The translations under genes and the position numbers were made by a program. This document shows, piece by piece, positions 8,633 through 17,898 of a stretch of DNA of 54,061 bases (positions within the stretch are counted from its first letter, which is position 1; every line of letters begins with the position of its first letter). Under the pieces are notes generated by a model. The model ran no database searches. It worked only from the letters and a program-made list of their open reading frames with translations, and was not told the origin of the DNA. Origin of the DNA: Pseudomonas frederiksbergensis (lineage in GTDB: Bacteria; Pseudomonadota; Gammaproteobacteria; Pseudomonadales; Pseudomonadaceae); NCBI RefSeq assembly GCF_017114915.1, contig NZ_JAAUOE010000008.1:78675-132735 (forward strand), given 5' to 3'.

Positions 8633-10810
8633 TCAAAGGCCATTGGCAGCCTTGAACTCGCGACGACGACGGTGCAGCACCGGCTCGGTGTAGCCGTTCG
8701 GCTGTTTGGTGCCTTCGACCACCAGTTCGACCGCCGCCTGGAAGGCGATGTTGCTGTCGAAGTTCGGTGCCAGCGGACGGTACAGCGGGTCGTTGGCGTT
8801 CTGACGATCAACCACCGGTGCCATGCGCTTGAGGCTTTCCATCACCTGATCTTCAGTGACGATGCCGTGGCGCAGCCAGTTGGCGATGTGCTGGCTGGAA
8901 ATACGCAGCGTCGCACGGTCTTCCATCAGGCCGACATCATTGATATCCGGCACTTTCGAACAACCCACGCCCTGGTCGATCCAGCGCACCACGTAGCCAA
9001 GAATGCCCTGAGCGTTGTTGTCCAGTTCGTTCTTGATCTGCTCCGTGGTCCAGTCTGGGTTGACGGCCAACGGGATGGTCAGGATGTCGTCCACCGAAGC
9101 GCGAGCACGTTTGGCCAGTTCGGCCTGGCGGGCGAACACGTCGACCTTGTGGTAATGCAGCGCGTGCAGCGCAGCCGCCGTCGGCGATGGAACCCAGGCA
9201 GTGTTGGCGCCGGCCATCGGGTGAGCGATTTTCTGTTCGAGCATCGCTGCCATCAGGTCCGGCATGGCCCACATGCCTTTACCGATCTGGGCACGACCTT
9301 GCAGGCCAGTGCTCAGGCCGATGTCGACGTTCCAGTTCTCGTAGGCGCTGATCCATTTTTCAGCCTTCATGTCGGCCTTGCGCACCATCGGGCCGGCTTC
9401 CATGGAGGTGTGGATTTCGTCGCCCGTGCGGTCGAGGAAGCCAGTGTTGATGAACACCACGCGTTCGGCGGCAGCCTTGATGCAGGCCTTGAGGTTGACC
9501 GTGGTACGGCGCTCCTCGTCCATGATCCCGACCTTGAGCGTGTTACGCGGCAAGTCGAGGACGTCTTCGATGCGACCGAACAGCTCGTTGGTGAACGCCG
9601 CTTCTTCCGGGCCGTGCATCTTTGGCTTCACGATATAGACCGAGCCAGTGCGGCTGTTCTTGCGCGAGCTATTGCCGTTGAGGCTGTGGATCGCCGCGAG
9701 GCACGTCACCAGGCCATCGAGGATACCTTCCGGCACTTCGTTGCCGTCTTTATCGAGGATCGCGTCGATGGTCATCAGGTGACCGACGTTGCGCACGAAC
9801 AACAGCGAGCGACCGTGCAAGCTCAGTTCGCTGCCATCGAGAGCGGTATAAGTGCGGTCGGCGTTCATGGTGCGGGTAAAGGTCTGACCGCCCTTGGAGA
9901 CTTCTTCCGACAGATCGCCCTTCATCAGGCCGAGCCAGTTGCGGTAGATCACCACTTTGTCATCGGCATCGACCGCGGCAACCGAGTCTTCGCAGTCCAT
10001 GATGGTGGTCAGCGCGGCTTCCATCAGGATGTCTTTGACACCGGCCGCGTCGGTCTGGCCGACCGGGGTGCTGGCATCGATCTGGATCTCGAAGTGCAGG
10101 CCGTTGTTCTTCAGCAGGATTGCGGTCGGTGCAGCTGCGTCGCCTTGGAAACCGATTAGTTGGGCATCGTGGCGCAGGCCGGTATTACTGCCGCCCTTGA
10201 GGGCGACGACCAGTTTGCCATCAATGATTTTGTAGCCAGTGGAGTCGACGTGGGAGCCGGCAGCCAAGGGCGCGGCTTCGTCGAGGAAGGCGCGGGCGAA
10301 GGCGATGACCTTGTCGCCGCGAACCTTGTTGTAGCCTTTGCCTTTTTCCGCGCCATCCGCTTCGCTGATGGCGTCGGTGCCGTAGAGCGCGTCATACAGC
10401 GAACCCCAGCGGGCGTTCGAGGCATTGAGCGCGAAGCGCGCGTTCATCACCGGCACCACCAATTGTGGACCGGCCATGCGAGCAATTTCGTCATCGACGT
10501 TTTGTGTCGTAGCCTGGAAATCGGCCGCTTCTGGCAGCAGATAACCGATGTCTTGCAGGAAGGCTTTGTAGGCCACCGCATCGTGCGCAACACCTGCACG
10601 AGCCTGGTGCCAGGCATCGATGCGTGCCTGGAAATCATCGCGTTTGGCGAGTAGGGCTTTGTTCTTCGGCGCCAGGTCATGGATGACCTTGTCGGCGCCG
10701 GCCCAGAACGTGTCGGCGGTGAGGCCGGTACCGGGAATGGCTTCGTTGTTCACGAAGTCGAACAGGACTTTGGCGACCTGCAGGCCACCGACTTGAACGT
10801 GTTCAGTCAT
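8633..10810 (-). CDS. glcB: Malate synthase G
   Basis: The 725-aa protein has the length and sequence of the G-type enzyme (E. coli GlcB is 723 aa). It condenses glyoxylate with acetyl-CoA to give malate in the cytoplasm, the second step of the glyoxylate shunt and of glycolate use. Recognisable segments are [15 protein letters not shown], the central [14 protein letters not shown], the catalytic-core region [23 protein letters not shown] and [14 protein letters not shown]. The ATG at the chosen start follows GAGG by 6 bases; a GTG four codons earlier is less likely. Monocistronic here, ended by the terminator at 8577-8610. No isocitrate lyase or glc genes are nearby. Confidence 0.96.
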   Translation of the reverse strand: MTEHVQVGGLQVAKVLFDFVNNEAIPGTGLTADTFWAGADKVIHDLAPKNKALLAKRDDFQARIDAWHQARAGVAHDAVAYKAFLQDIGYLLPEAADFQATTQNVDDEIARMAGPQLVVPVMNARFALNASNARWGSLYDALYGTDAISEADGAEKGKGYNKVRGDKVIAFARAFLDEAAPLAAGSHVDSTGYKIIDGKLVVALKGGSNTGLRHDAQLIGFQGDAAAPTAILLKNNGLHFEIQIDASTPVGQTDAAGVKDILMEAALTTIMDCEDSVAAVDADDKVVIYRNWLGLMKGDLSEEVSKGGQTFTRTMNADRTYTALDGSELSLHGRSLLFVRNVGHLMTIDAILDKDGNEVPEGILDGLVTCLAAIHSLNGNSSRKNSRTGSVYIVKPKMHGPEEAAFTNELFGRIEDVLDLPRNTLKVGIMDEERRTTVNLKACIKAAAERVVFINTGFLDRTGDEIHTSMEAGPMVRKADMKAEKWISAYENWNVDIGLSTGLQGRAQIGKGMWAMPDLMAAMLEQKIAHPMAGANTAWVPSPTAAALHALHYHKVDVFARQAELAKRARASVDDILTIPLAVNPDWTTEQIKNELDNNAQGILGYVVRWIDQGVGCSKVPDINDVGLMEDRATLRISSQHIANWLRHGIVTEDQVMESLKRMAPVVDRQNANDPLYRPLAPNFDSNIAFQAAVELVVEGTKQPNGYTEPVLHRRRREFKAANGL

Positions 10811-11378
10811 TGCTTGCCTCACTCTGCTCAGCTATTTCGCTTTTCAGCTCTTCAATTTAACAATGAAGCCTCTGGCCATTTAAACCACAAACCCCTCTAC
10901 CAGTACATGCCATTGCTGGCGGCTGGGTTCGGTCCGATCAACGGCGTTGCGGCCTTGCTGACGGGGCTTTGAGGGTTGCGAGTGTGCCTGCGGCAGACAT
11001 CGATCCAACGTTATGTAGTGCGCGCTGCGGCATACTACATGATGAATTGCGGTTGTGAAAATTAGACTAATTACGTCGTTCTGCGACCCCATGACGCATT
11101 GCAGTCACGGCGGGGCACGGGATGTTCTCAAAAAACTATTGAATTGTTCCAGTTAAATCTAAAAACTTGTACACGATTTGTGTTCGGCGGGTTTGTCGGC
11201 GGCGACTCCATCGCGGGCAAGCCCTCTCCGACAGGGGTATGCGCAATCTTGTAGGAGCGGGCTTGCCCGCGAAGAGGCCAGTCGATACGGCATCGAATTC
11301 GGACCTGCCACGGCGCCCGCCCCACCCTTGCCTATACTTGCCTTTCCATAACAAAAGTCATGACAAGAGGGCTGCGCC
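10811..11378. other. Divergent intergenic region, glcB / ACT-protein gene
   Basis: There is no convincing gene in these 568 bases. The region must hold the glcB promoter (minus) and the promoter of the ACT-domain gene (plus). Visible structures are an inverted repeat ATGTAGT (11013-11019) / ACTACAT (11034-11040) with 14-bp spacing that could be an operator, an AT-rich stretch around 11130-11170, and a REPIN (listed separately). Confidence 0.6.
11211..11272. repeat. REPIN
   Basis: TCGCGGGCAAGCCC (11211-11224) is inverted at 11259-11272 as GGGCTTGCCCGCGA. Same family as the copies at 4351, 13060 and 37129; it lies upstream of the ACT-domain gene. Confidence 0.85.
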
Positions 11379-11897
11379 ATGGACCATCTCGTACTCACGG
11401 TATTCGCCCCGGACAAGCCCGGACAGGTCGAGCGTATTGCCCAATGCATTGCCGAACATGGCGGCAACTGGCTGGAGAGCCGCATGTCGCGGATGGCCGG
11501 GCAGTTCGCCGGGATTCTTCGGGTGGGTGTGCCGGCCGAGGCTTACGATGAACTGGTAGACGCCCTGCAGGGACTGTCGACCCAAGGCATTCGCGTGATG
11601 ATTGCCGAAAGCAGCATCGAGCAATCCTGCACCTGGAAGCCGATCGCCATGGAGCTGGTGGGCAATGATCGTCCGGGCATTGTGCGAGACATTACGCGTC
11701 TGTTAAGCGAGCAAGGGGTGAGCCTGGAGCGGCTGGTGACCGAAGTGCGTCCGGCACCGATGAGCAGCGAGCCGCTGTTCCATGCCGAGGCGATTCTCGC
11801 GGTGCCCCTGACGTTGTCTTTGGAGGTGCTGCAATCGCGCCTGGAAACCCTGGCGGACGATCTGATGGTCGAATTGGTGCTGCGCAGCGAACCTTGA
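11379..11897 (+). CDS. Tandem ACT-domain protein (glycine cleavage system regulator GcvR-like)
   Basis: The 172-aa product is made almost entirely of two ACT domains (about 4-75, VLTVFAPDKPGQVERIAQCI; and 90-165, MELVGNDRPGIVRDITRLL). This is the layout of GcvR, which in E. coli binds GcvA and blocks activation of the glycine cleavage genes in a glycine-dependent way. No gcv gene or GcvA homologue is adjacent, so the specific function is inference from the family; other two-ACT proteins with unknown partners exist in Pseudomonas. The chosen ATG opens the first beta strand directly. Confidence 0.8.
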   Translation: MDHLVLTVFAPDKPGQVERIAQCIAEHGGNWLESRMSRMAGQFAGILRVGVPAEAYDELVDALQGLSTQGIRVMIAESSIEQSCTWKPIAMELVGNDRPGIVRDITRLLSEQGVSLERLVTEVRPAPMSSEPLFHAEAILAVPLTLSLEVLQSRLETLADDLMVELVLRSEP

Positions 11898-11928
11898 GAA
11901 GGTTATCCAAGTTATACGTGCACCTGCC

Positions 11929-12049
11929 TGTGGATAACCTGTAGAGACAGCCCGCCAGGCCACGTCGGCCGGGGCTTTTCAGGATCTGATCAAAAAACCA
12001 GCAGTTTCAGTGACTTGCGCACAAACGCCGGGGATCACGCTGTGGATAA
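11929..12049. promoter_or_regulatory. Pair of perfect DnaA-box sequences
   Basis: TGTGGATAA (complement of the DnaA consensus TTATCCACA) occurs exactly at 11929-11937 and 12041-12049 in the same orientation. Near-matches lie at 11903 (TTATCCAAG) and 12133 (TTATCCACG, inside rarD). All fall in about 240 bases around a 215-base spacer. Confidence 0.4.
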
Positions 12050-12067
12050 CCTTGGGAAGGATGGATG

Positions 12068-12090
12068 CAGGCCACGGGAGACGTGGCCTG
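12068..12090. terminator. Hairpin downstream of rarD
   Basis: CAGGCCACG and its exact complement CGTGGCCTG are separated by GGAGA, 23 bases past the rarD stop. The stem is strong but only a weak T-run follows on either strand, so it is a possible terminator or RNA-end stabiliser for the convergent genes. Confidence 0.5.
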
Positions 12091-12112
12091 TAGAGGTTTG
12101 TATGTTTTCTGA

Positions 12113-13000
12113 TCAGCTGCGGCGGCGCAGACTTATCCACGCATCGACGCTGTAAACCGCCAAACCTGCCCAGATGAAGATAAACGCCACCAGCGTGCTG
12201 GACGACAAGTGTTCGCCAAACAACAGAACGGCTTGCAACAGCACCAGCGTCGGCGCCAGGTACTGGAGAAATCCGAGGGTGGTGTAGGGCAAATGCCGGG
12301 CGGCGGCGTTGAAACACACCAGCGGCACCAGCGTCACTGGACCTGCCGCCACCAGCCACCAGGCTTCGGAGCTGGTCCAGAATGCGGCTTGCGCGCTGGT
12401 CGCCGCCGGGTTGAATAGCAGCCAGGCGACAGCAATCGGCACCAGCATCCAGGTTTCCACCACCAGCCCCGGCAGCGCCTTGACTGGCGCCTGCTTGCGG
12501 ATCAGGCCATAGAAGCCGAAGGTCAATGCCAGCACCAGGGACACCCACGGCAGACTGCCGACTTGCCACACTTGTTGCGCGACACCGACCGCTGCCAGGC
12601 CAACCGCGATCCACTGCATGCGCCTTAGTCGTTCGCCGAGGATCAGCATCCCCAACAGCACGTTTACCAGCGGATTGATGTAGTAACCGAGGCTGGCTTC
12701 GAGCATGCGTCCATTGTTCACCGACCAGACATAGGTCAGCCAGTTGGCCGCGATCAGCGTTCCACTCAGGGCCAGGATCGCTAGCCGTCGCGGGTTCTCA
12801 CGCAGCTCGCGTAACCAGCCAGGATGCTTCCAGACGAGCAGCAGCAAGGCGCCGAACAGCGCGGACCAAAGCACTCGGTGGATGATGATTTCCACGGCGG
12901 GCACGCTGGCGATGGCTTTGAAGTAGAGTGGGAATAGTCCCCAGATGATGTAGGCACTCAGGCCCAGGATGTACCCGCGACGCAGGTTGGCGGCTTGCAT
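12113..13000 (-). CDS. rarD: EamA-family transporter RarD
   Basis: A 295-aa polytopic membrane protein with ten predicted helices in two EamA halves. The N-terminal signature GYILGLSAYIIWGLFPLYFKAI and the motif EIIIHRVLWSALFG are typical of RarD (chloramphenicol-sensitive protein family, usual length ~296). Members are drug/metabolite-superfamily exporters or importers with mostly unknown substrates. It is a single gene; its 5' side faces a REPIN and its 3' end runs convergent to the ACT-domain gene. Family confident, substrate unknown. Confidence 0.9.
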   Translation of the reverse strand: MQAANLRRGYILGLSAYIIWGLFPLYFKAIASVPAVEIIIHRVLWSALFGALLLLVWKHPGWLRELRENPRRLAILALSGTLIAANWLTYVWSVNNGRMLEASLGYYINPLVNVLLGMLILGERLRRMQWIAVGLAAVGVAQQVWQVGSLPWVSLVLALTFGFYGLIRKQAPVKALPGLVVETWMLVPIAVAWLLFNPAATSAQAAFWTSSEAWWLVAAGPVTLVPLVCFNAAARHLPYTTLGFLQYLAPTLVLLQAVLLFGEHLSSSTLVAFIFIWAGLAVYSVDAWISLRRRS

Positions 13001-13059
13001 GAGAATCCTTGCTTAGGCAGCTAACAAAGAGGGGATTGTATAGATGTGTCATGACTTTT

Positions 13060-13147
13060 GTAGGAGCGAGGCTTGCCCGCGAAGAACCTTTACGCCGTTT
13101 GCCGGGTAGACCGCATCGATCTTTTCGCGGGCAAGCCTCGCTCCTAC
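13060..13147. repeat. REPIN
   Basis: The left arm GTAGGAGCGAGGCTTGCCCG (from 13060) and its perfect 24-bp inverted copy (13124-13147) flank a 40-bp spacer. It lies between rarD and srkA. Confidence 0.9.
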
Positions 13148-13161
13148 GGGGGGCGCGGTGC

Positions 13162-14136
13162 TTAGAAGAGTTTTAATGGCTCTTCATTCAACGCCGCCAA
13201 TTGCTCCCGCAACGCCAGCACTTGATCGCCCCAATAGCGCTCGGTGCCGAACCACGGAAAGCTGCGGGGGAAGGCCGGGTCGTCCCAGCGGCGGGCGAGC
13301 CAGGCGCTGTAATGCATCAGGCGCAAGGCGCGCAGCGGTTCGATCAAGGCCAGCTCCCGCGGGTCGAAGTCGTGGAACTCACTGTAGCCATCCATCAATT
13401 CCGACAGCTGCCCCAGACATTCCTGACGGTTTCCCGCCAGCATCATCCAGATATCCTGCACCGCCGGGCCCATGCGGCAGTCGTCGAGGTCGACGATGTG
13501 GAACATTTCGTCGCGGCACATCATGTTGCCGGGGTGGCAATCGCCGTGCATGCGGATGTTCTGGTGTGGAGTGGCCTGGTAGACCTCTTCCACGCGCTTG
13601 AGCAAGTCGCGGGCCACGGATTCGTAGGCTGGCAACAGACTGCGGGGAATGAAATTGCCCTCGAGCAAAGTCGTCAGCGAGTCGTGCCCAAAATTCTTCA
13701 CCCCCAACGCTTCACGGTGTTCGAACGGTCGGGTAGCGCCAACGGCATGCAGACGCCCCAGCAATTGGCCCAGTCGATACAGCTGATCAAGATTGCCCGG
13801 CTCCGGTGCGCGGCCGCCACGGCGGGGGAACAGGGTGAAACGGAATCCGGCGTGTTCGTGCAGGCTTTCATCGTTGTGGATCAGCGGCGCGACCACCGGT
13901 ATATCGCACTCGGCGAGCTCGAAGGTGAATTGGTGCTCTTCGAGAATCGCTTCGTTGGTCCAGCGCTGCGGACGGTAAAACTTGGCGATCAGCGGCTCGG
14001 AGTCTTCGATGCCGACCTGATAGACACGGTTCTCGTAGCTGTTGAGCGCCAGAATGCGCGCGTCACTGAGAAATCCGATGCTTTCGACGGCATCGAGCAC
14101 GAGGTCTGGGGTGAGGGTTTCAAACGGGTGGGCCAT
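13162..14136 (-). CDS. srkA: Stress-response serine/threonine kinase SrkA (YihE)
   Basis: The 324-aa product starts at an ATG behind GGAGTC. It has the aminoglycoside-phosphotransferase-like kinase fold: nucleotide-binding N lobe with LNSYENRVYQVGIED and LIAKFYRP (the ATP-anchoring Lys), catalytic loop MHGDCHPGNMMCRD and metal-binding VDLDDCRMGP. This matches SrkA/YihE (328 aa in E. coli), a cytoplasmic protein kinase that protects cells from stress-induced death and counteracts MazEF. In E. coli it is followed by dsbA; here it stands alone between REPINs. Confidence 0.9.
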   Translation of the reverse strand: MAHPFETLTPDLVLDAVESIGFLSDARILALNSYENRVYQVGIEDSEPLIAKFYRPQRWTNEAILEEHQFTFELAECDIPVVAPLIHNDESLHEHAGFRFTLFPRRGGRAPEPGNLDQLYRLGQLLGRLHAVGATRPFEHREALGVKNFGHDSLTTLLEGNFIPRSLLPAYESVARDLLKRVEEVYQATPHQNIRMHGDCHPGNMMCRDEMFHIVDLDDCRMGPAVQDIWMMLAGNRQECLGQLSELMDGYSEFHDFDPRELALIEPLRALRLMHYSAWLARRWDDPAFPRSFPWFGTERYWGDQVLALREQLAALNEEPLKLF

Positions 14137-14206
14137 GCTGACTCCTGCGCGCGGCAGGCTGCCGCGTCCGGCCAAACATGGTAGCGCAGACGGGGCTTCT
14201 TTAGGG

Positions 14207-14327
14207 GATCGTTCCCATGGGATCGTTCCCACGCTCTGCGTGGGAATGCAGCCCGGGACGCTCTGCGTCCCAAAATCGGACGCGGAGCGTCCGGTGAGGC
14301 ATTCCCACGCAGAGCGTGGGAACGATC
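14207..14327. repeat. Compound REPIN-like element of the GATCGTTCCCACGC family
   Basis: The core is 107 bases: two perfect 29-bp inverted arms (14221-14249 and 14299-14327), each itself a GTTCCCACGC/GCGTGGGAA hairpin, enclosing two smaller hairpins (GGGACGCTCTGCGTCCC near 14255 and GGACGCGGAGCGTCC near 14278). A broken extra half copy (GGATCGTTCCCATGG) precedes it from 14206. A single related hairpin is at 8528. Confidence 0.88.
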
Positions 14328-14342
14328 ATGGGGGGGCGTTTA

Positions 14343-16244
14343 TCAGGCGCCGACGATCCCGCCATCCTCACGGGTAATTGCCATCACCGAAGACCGCGGC
14401 TTGCCATTGGGCAGATGCTCAGGGAACGTCGACCCGCCGTTTTCCCCCGGATGCTGAATCCCGACAAACAAGGTCTTCTGATCCGGCGAGAAGCTGATCC
14501 CCGTCACCTCACAGCCCACCGGCCCGACCATGAAACGACGGATCTCGCCGGTCACCGGGTCGGCACAGAGCATCTGGTTATTGCCCATGCCCGCGAAGTC
14601 GCCCGCGTTGCTCGAGTCGCCATCGGTGAGAATCCACAAGCGCCCGTCCTTGTCGAAGCCCAAGCCATCCGGGCTATTGAACATGTTCTGCGGGGTGATG
14701 TTCGACGAACCAGCCTTCGGCGTGCCAGCGTGGACGCCCGGGTTGCCGGCGACCACAAACAGGTCCCAGGCAAAGCTATTCGAGCCGTGATCGTCGCGGT
14801 CGGTGCGCCAGCGCAGGATTTGCCCGTAGACGTTCTTCGCGCGCGGGTTCGGGCCGCCCACCGGTTGGCCTTCTTCGCCGCGCTTGGCGTTGTTGGTCAG
14901 GGTGCAATAAACCTGGCCGTCCTTGGGGCTGACGACGATCCATTCCGGGCGGTCCATGCGCGTGGCGTTCACCACACTGGCGGCGAGGCGTGCATGAATC
15001 AGCACTTGGGCCTGATCGGCAAAACCGCTGCTGGCGTCGATGCCGTTCTTGCCGTGGGTCAGTTCGATCCACTGGCCCTGGCCTTTGGGGTGATCGGCAT
15101 TGCCGTCGCCCGCGTCGAAACGCGCCACGTACAAGGTGCCGTGGTCCAGCAGATCGCGGTTGGCCTTGGGGTTTTTGTGGTTGATCTTGTCGCGGCTGAC
15201 GAATTTATAGATGAACTCGCCGCGCTCGTCGTCGCCCATGTACACCACGGCGCGACCGTCGTTGGTTTCGGACAGGGCAGCGTTTTCATGTTTGAAACGG
15301 CCCAGCGCGGTGCGTTTGACCGGGGTCGACTGCGGGTCGAACGGGTCGATTTCCACCACCCAGCCGTGACGGTTGAGTTCGTTGGGGTTCTTCGCCAGGT
15401 CGAAGCGCGGGTCGTGTTGATGCCAGTTGATGTCTTTGCTGGCCGCCACGGCGCCGTAGCGTTTCTGCGCGGCGTCGAATTTTTGCTCGGCATTGCTGCT
15501 GCCGAAGCAGTCGGTGAAGTTCTCTTCGCAGGTCAGATACGTGCCCCACGGCGTTTTGCCGTTGGCGCAGTTCTGGAAGGTGCCGAGGACGTTCCTGCCG
15601 TGTTTGTCGGCGCTGGTTTTCATCAGCTCGTGACCGGCGGCCGGACCGCTCAAGCTGATCGGCGCGTTGCCGTGAATGCGGCGGTTGTAGCGAGAGCCCT
15701 GGACGAACTGCCACTGGCCATTCTTGCGCTGCACTTCGATCACCGACACGCCTTCGCAGGCCAGGGCCTTGCGCACTTCTTCTGCCGATTGCGGCATACC
15801 GCCGTGGGGGTAGAGGTAGCGGTAATTGGTGTATTCGTTGTTGATCGCCATCAGCGCCCGGTCTTTGTCACCGGGGAATTCGAACAGGCTCATGCCGTCG
15901 TTGTTGTCGCCGAACTGGACTTCCTGCGCCTGGGCCGTGCCGTTGCCGCTCGGGTCGAACGCCGGGCCATTCTTTTGCAGTGGTTGGCCCCAACTGATCA
16001 GCACCGAGGATTTGTATCCGGGCGGCAGGGTGATGGTGTCGGTCGTGGCGGCGGCGATGCTGTCAAAGCCCAACAGTTTGCTGGAGCCGGCGCTGACACT
16101 GGCGGCCAGCACGCTGCGACTCAGCAGGTTGCCACCGAGAAACATCGCCGCACCGCAGAGGGCGCCGGCGCTGATGAAGCCACGACGGCTGAGGCCGACC
16201 ATCTTTTCGAGGTCGGTGGGTTGGTTGTCTTCTAATAGGCTCAC
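14343..16244 (-). CDS. phoX: PhoX-family phosphatase (DUF839)
   Basis: A 633-aa protein, taken from the GTG preceded at 8 bases by AGGGAG; the upstream ATG at 16274 has no such site. A twin-arginine signal (LSRRGFISAGAL, Arg 20-21) followed by a hydrophobic stretch sends the folded protein to the periplasm. The body is the PhoX-type beta propeller, with NDGMSLFEFPGDKDRALMAINNEYTNY, GTYLTCEENFTDCFG (the Cys/Glu-containing active-site region) and SPDGLGFDKDGRLWILTDGD. PhoX enzymes are Ca/Fe-dependent alkaline phosphatases that release phosphate from esters. No convincing Pho box lies in the short upstream spacer, so control may differ from classic phosphate starvation. Confidence 0.85.
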   Translation of the reverse strand: MSLLEDNQPTDLEKMVGLSRRGFISAGALCGAAMFLGGNLLSRSVLAASVSAGSSKLLGFDSIAAATTDTITLPPGYKSSVLISWGQPLQKNGPAFDPSGNGTAQAQEVQFGDNNDGMSLFEFPGDKDRALMAINNEYTNYRYLYPHGGMPQSAEEVRKALACEGVSVIEVQRKNGQWQFVQGSRYNRRIHGNAPISLSGPAAGHELMKTSADKHGRNVLGTFQNCANGKTPWGTYLTCEENFTDCFGSSNAEQKFDAAQKRYGAVAASKDINWHQHDPRFDLAKNPNELNRHGWVVEIDPFDPQSTPVKRTALGRFKHENAALSETNDGRAVVYMGDDERGEFIYKFVSRDKINHKNPKANRDLLDHGTLYVARFDAGDGNADHPKGQGQWIELTHGKNGIDASSGFADQAQVLIHARLAASVVNATRMDRPEWIVVSPKDGQVYCTLTNNAKRGEEGQPVGGPNPRAKNVYGQILRWRTDRDDHGSNSFAWDLFVVAGNPGVHAGTPKAGSSNITPQNMFNSPDGLGFDKDGRLWILTDGDSSNAGDFAGMGNNQMLCADPVTGEIRRFMVGPVGCEVTGISFSPDQKTLFVGIQHPGENGGSTFPEHLPNGKPRSSVMAITREDGGIVGA

Positions 16245-16312
16245 ATCAGGCTCCCTGCGGGTTTTTGCAGCCACCTTAATGACGATTGATGAAGCTTTTG
16301 TTGCAGTCGCTC

Positions 16313-17077
16313 CTACAGCGGTGTGCCGAGCAACACGTTGGACGGCGCGAACTGCACCCGCACCGGTTTACCAGCGCCAAGCCCGAGGGTTTTCAGGTGC
16401 AGCGGCTCGGCCAGGGCGCAAAGTGTCTGGCCATTGGGCAGGCCGATGCGCACTTCGCTGGGACCGTCTTCGGCGTCGAGGATTTCTTCGATCGTGCCCT
16501 TCAGGCAATTGTTGCCAGGCGTAGGAGTTTGATCGATGCCCAGCAGTTCCAGCCAACCGGCCTTGATCAGTGCGACCACCTCGGTGCCGGTTTCCAGTTC
16601 CAGGCGCAGGGTGCTGTCGTGAGTGATCTGCGCATCGATACGCAAGCCTTCGGCCAGTTCAAGACGGATCCGGTCGTTGCGCCCCTGTGCATCGATCGCC
16701 ACGACCTTGCCGTGCAGTTGATTGCGCGCGCTGGTTCTGAGCATCAGGCGCCCAAGCAGGTCCAGGTCGCTGGCCTCTTCGGCGGCTTCCAGCACCTGGG
16801 CCTGCAAGGCCTGCAACTTTTGATACAGACGCAATACGCGTTCGCCCTCGCTGGACAGTCTGGCGCCACCGCCGCCCTTGCCACCGACGCTGCGCTCCAC
16901 CAACGGTTTCTGCGCGAGGTTGTTCAGCTCGTCGATGGCGTCCCACGCGGCCTTGTAACTCAGGCCCGCGCTTTTTGCGGCGCGAGTGATCGAGCCCTGT
17001 TCGGCGATGTGTTGCAACAACGCGATGCGCTGCGGACGACGGACAATGTGCTGGGACAACAACGTAGGCAAGGACAT
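16313..17077 (-). CDS. modE: Molybdate-responsive regulator ModE
   Basis: The 254-aa protein has an N-terminal LysR-type winged helix (about 15-80, GSITRAAKSAGLSYKAAWDAIDELN, with the GGKGGGGARLS wing) and two C-terminal TOBE/Mop domains (about 122-190 with NQLHGKVVAID, and 195-254 with NCLKGTIEEIL). This is the ModE layout: the Mop domains bind molybdate and the dimer then represses modABC. No molybdate transporter is in the window. The gene may share a transcript with phoX downstream (68-base gap), which would be an unusual pairing. Confidence 0.92.
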   Translation of the reverse strand: MSLPTLLSQHIVRRPQRIALLQHIAEQGSITRAAKSAGLSYKAAWDAIDELNNLAQKPLVERSVGGKGGGGARLSSEGERVLRLYQKLQALQAQVLEAAEEASDLDLLGRLMLRTSARNQLHGKVVAIDAQGRNDRIRLELAEGLRIDAQITHDSTLRLELETGTEVVALIKAGWLELLGIDQTPTPGNNCLKGTIEEILDAEDGPSEVRIGLPNGQTLCALAEPLHLKTLGLGAGKPVRVQFAPSNVLLGTPL

Positions 17078-17140
17078 GGCAAGACGCTTTGGGCTATGGC
17101 GATGGGGAGGACGTTGGCGGCTTGGCGTACGGGAGTCAAG

Positions 17141-17881
17141 TCAGGCCCCGTCGCCAGGTTTGGGGGTACGGGCCAGGCAGTAGACGTCGACCCGCGTCGC
17201 GCCCGCTGCCATCAACAGCCGGGCCAGCGCCTGGGCGGTGGCGCCGGTGGTCAGCACATCATCCACCAGTGCGAAGTGGCGGCCCTTGACCGAAGCCTCG
17301 GGCGCGAGGGCAAAGGCGTGGCGCAGGTTCTTTTTACGTGCGTCGGCATTCAGCGCTTGTTGTGCACTGGTGTCCTGAATCCTCAGCAGCAGCGTTTCAT
17401 CGCAAGGGATCCCGAGGCTGACGCTCAGCCATCGGGCGAGCATCGCCGCTTGGTTGAAACCCCGCTGGCGCAGACGTTTGGAAGCCAGCGGTACCGGTAT
17501 CAGCGCATAGGGCCGGTCCAGATCCTCATCGAAGCGATGTTGCAGGAATTGGGCAAGAAGTTCGGCGAGCAGGCGGCCAAACGGCCACTTGGCGCTGTGC
17601 TTGAAGCGGGTGATCAAACTGTCGACTGGAAAACTGTACGTCCAGGGCGCGGCAACTCGCTCGAAGGCGGGCGGTTGCTTCAGGCATTGGCCGCACGTCA
17701 GGCCCGTGGCGGGCAAGGGCAGGGCGCAGGTCTGGCAGTGCTCGCCCAGCCAGGGCAGGTCGGTTTCGCAGGCCATACAGATTGGCCGGGTATCTTCGGT
17801 CGCTTCACTGCAGAGTAAGCAGTGTTGATTATTGTTTAACCAGATGTAAACCTGTCCTACGTAACGTGGTTGACAGCGCAT
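17141..17881 (-). CDS. comF: ComF family phosphoribosyltransferase-like protein
   Basis: The 246-aa product has N-terminal zinc-finger-like Cys pairs (CLLC, CMAC, CQTC, CGQC within the first ~75 residues) and a C-terminal PRTase motif [16 protein letters not shown] near 205-220. ComF/GntX proteins act in DNA uptake or use of DNA as nutrient; the enzyme reaction is unproven. The ATG sits behind TAAGGAAGAG in the bioB leader, and no in-frame start lies between it and the first Cys pair, so codons 3-12 overlap the BirA operator. It is divergent from bioB. Confidence 0.88.
   Translation of the reverse strand: MRCQPRYVGQVYIWLNNNQHCLLCSEATEDTRPICMACETDLPWLGEHCQTCALPLPATGLTCGQCLKQPPAFERVAAPWTYSFPVDSLITRFKHSAKWPFGRLLAELLAQFLQHRFDEDLDRPYALIPVPLASKRLRQRGFNQAAMLARWLSVSLGIPCDETLLLRIQDTSAQQALNADARKKNLRHAFALAPEASVKGRHFALVDDVLTTGATAQALARLLMAAGATRVDVYCLARTPKPGDGA
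17845..17875. promoter_or_regulatory. BirA operator for the biotin operon
   Basis: TGTAAACC (17845-17852), 15 bases, GGTTGACA (17868-17875) differs by one base from the perfect palindrome of the known proteobacterial BirA site (TTGTAAACC-N14/15-GGTTTACAA). The right half contains the TTGACA -35 element of the bioB promoter, so biotinoyl-BirA should block polymerase. The site also lies inside the first codons of divergent comF. Confidence 0.85.
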
Positions 17882-17898
17882 CGCTCTTCCTTAAATAT
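17870..17898 (+). promoter_or_regulatory. Putative sigma70 promoter of bioB
   Basis: A perfect TTGACA (17870-17875) is followed after 15-17 bases by an AT-rich -10 region (TTAAATAT, 17891-17898). The -35 overlaps the BirA right half-site. This gives a leader of about 65-70 bases before the bioB ATG. Confidence 0.6.

Noticed and set aside
14316..16235. A 639-codon open frame antisense to phoX, and similar long antisense frames over fadE1 (23188-24945), fadE2 (28599-30527), rpoD (52269-53981) and others
   Set aside because: GC-rich codon bias keeps the opposite strand free of stops. Their composition (Ala/Arg/His/Gly-rich, no motifs) and exact overlap with recognised genes mark them as shadows.
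16279..16295. Possible Pho box upstream of phoX (two TCAT-ending half-sites)
   Set aside because: The half-sites are spaced by 10 rather than 11 bases and match the CTGTCAT consensus poorly, so I do not call PhoB control.
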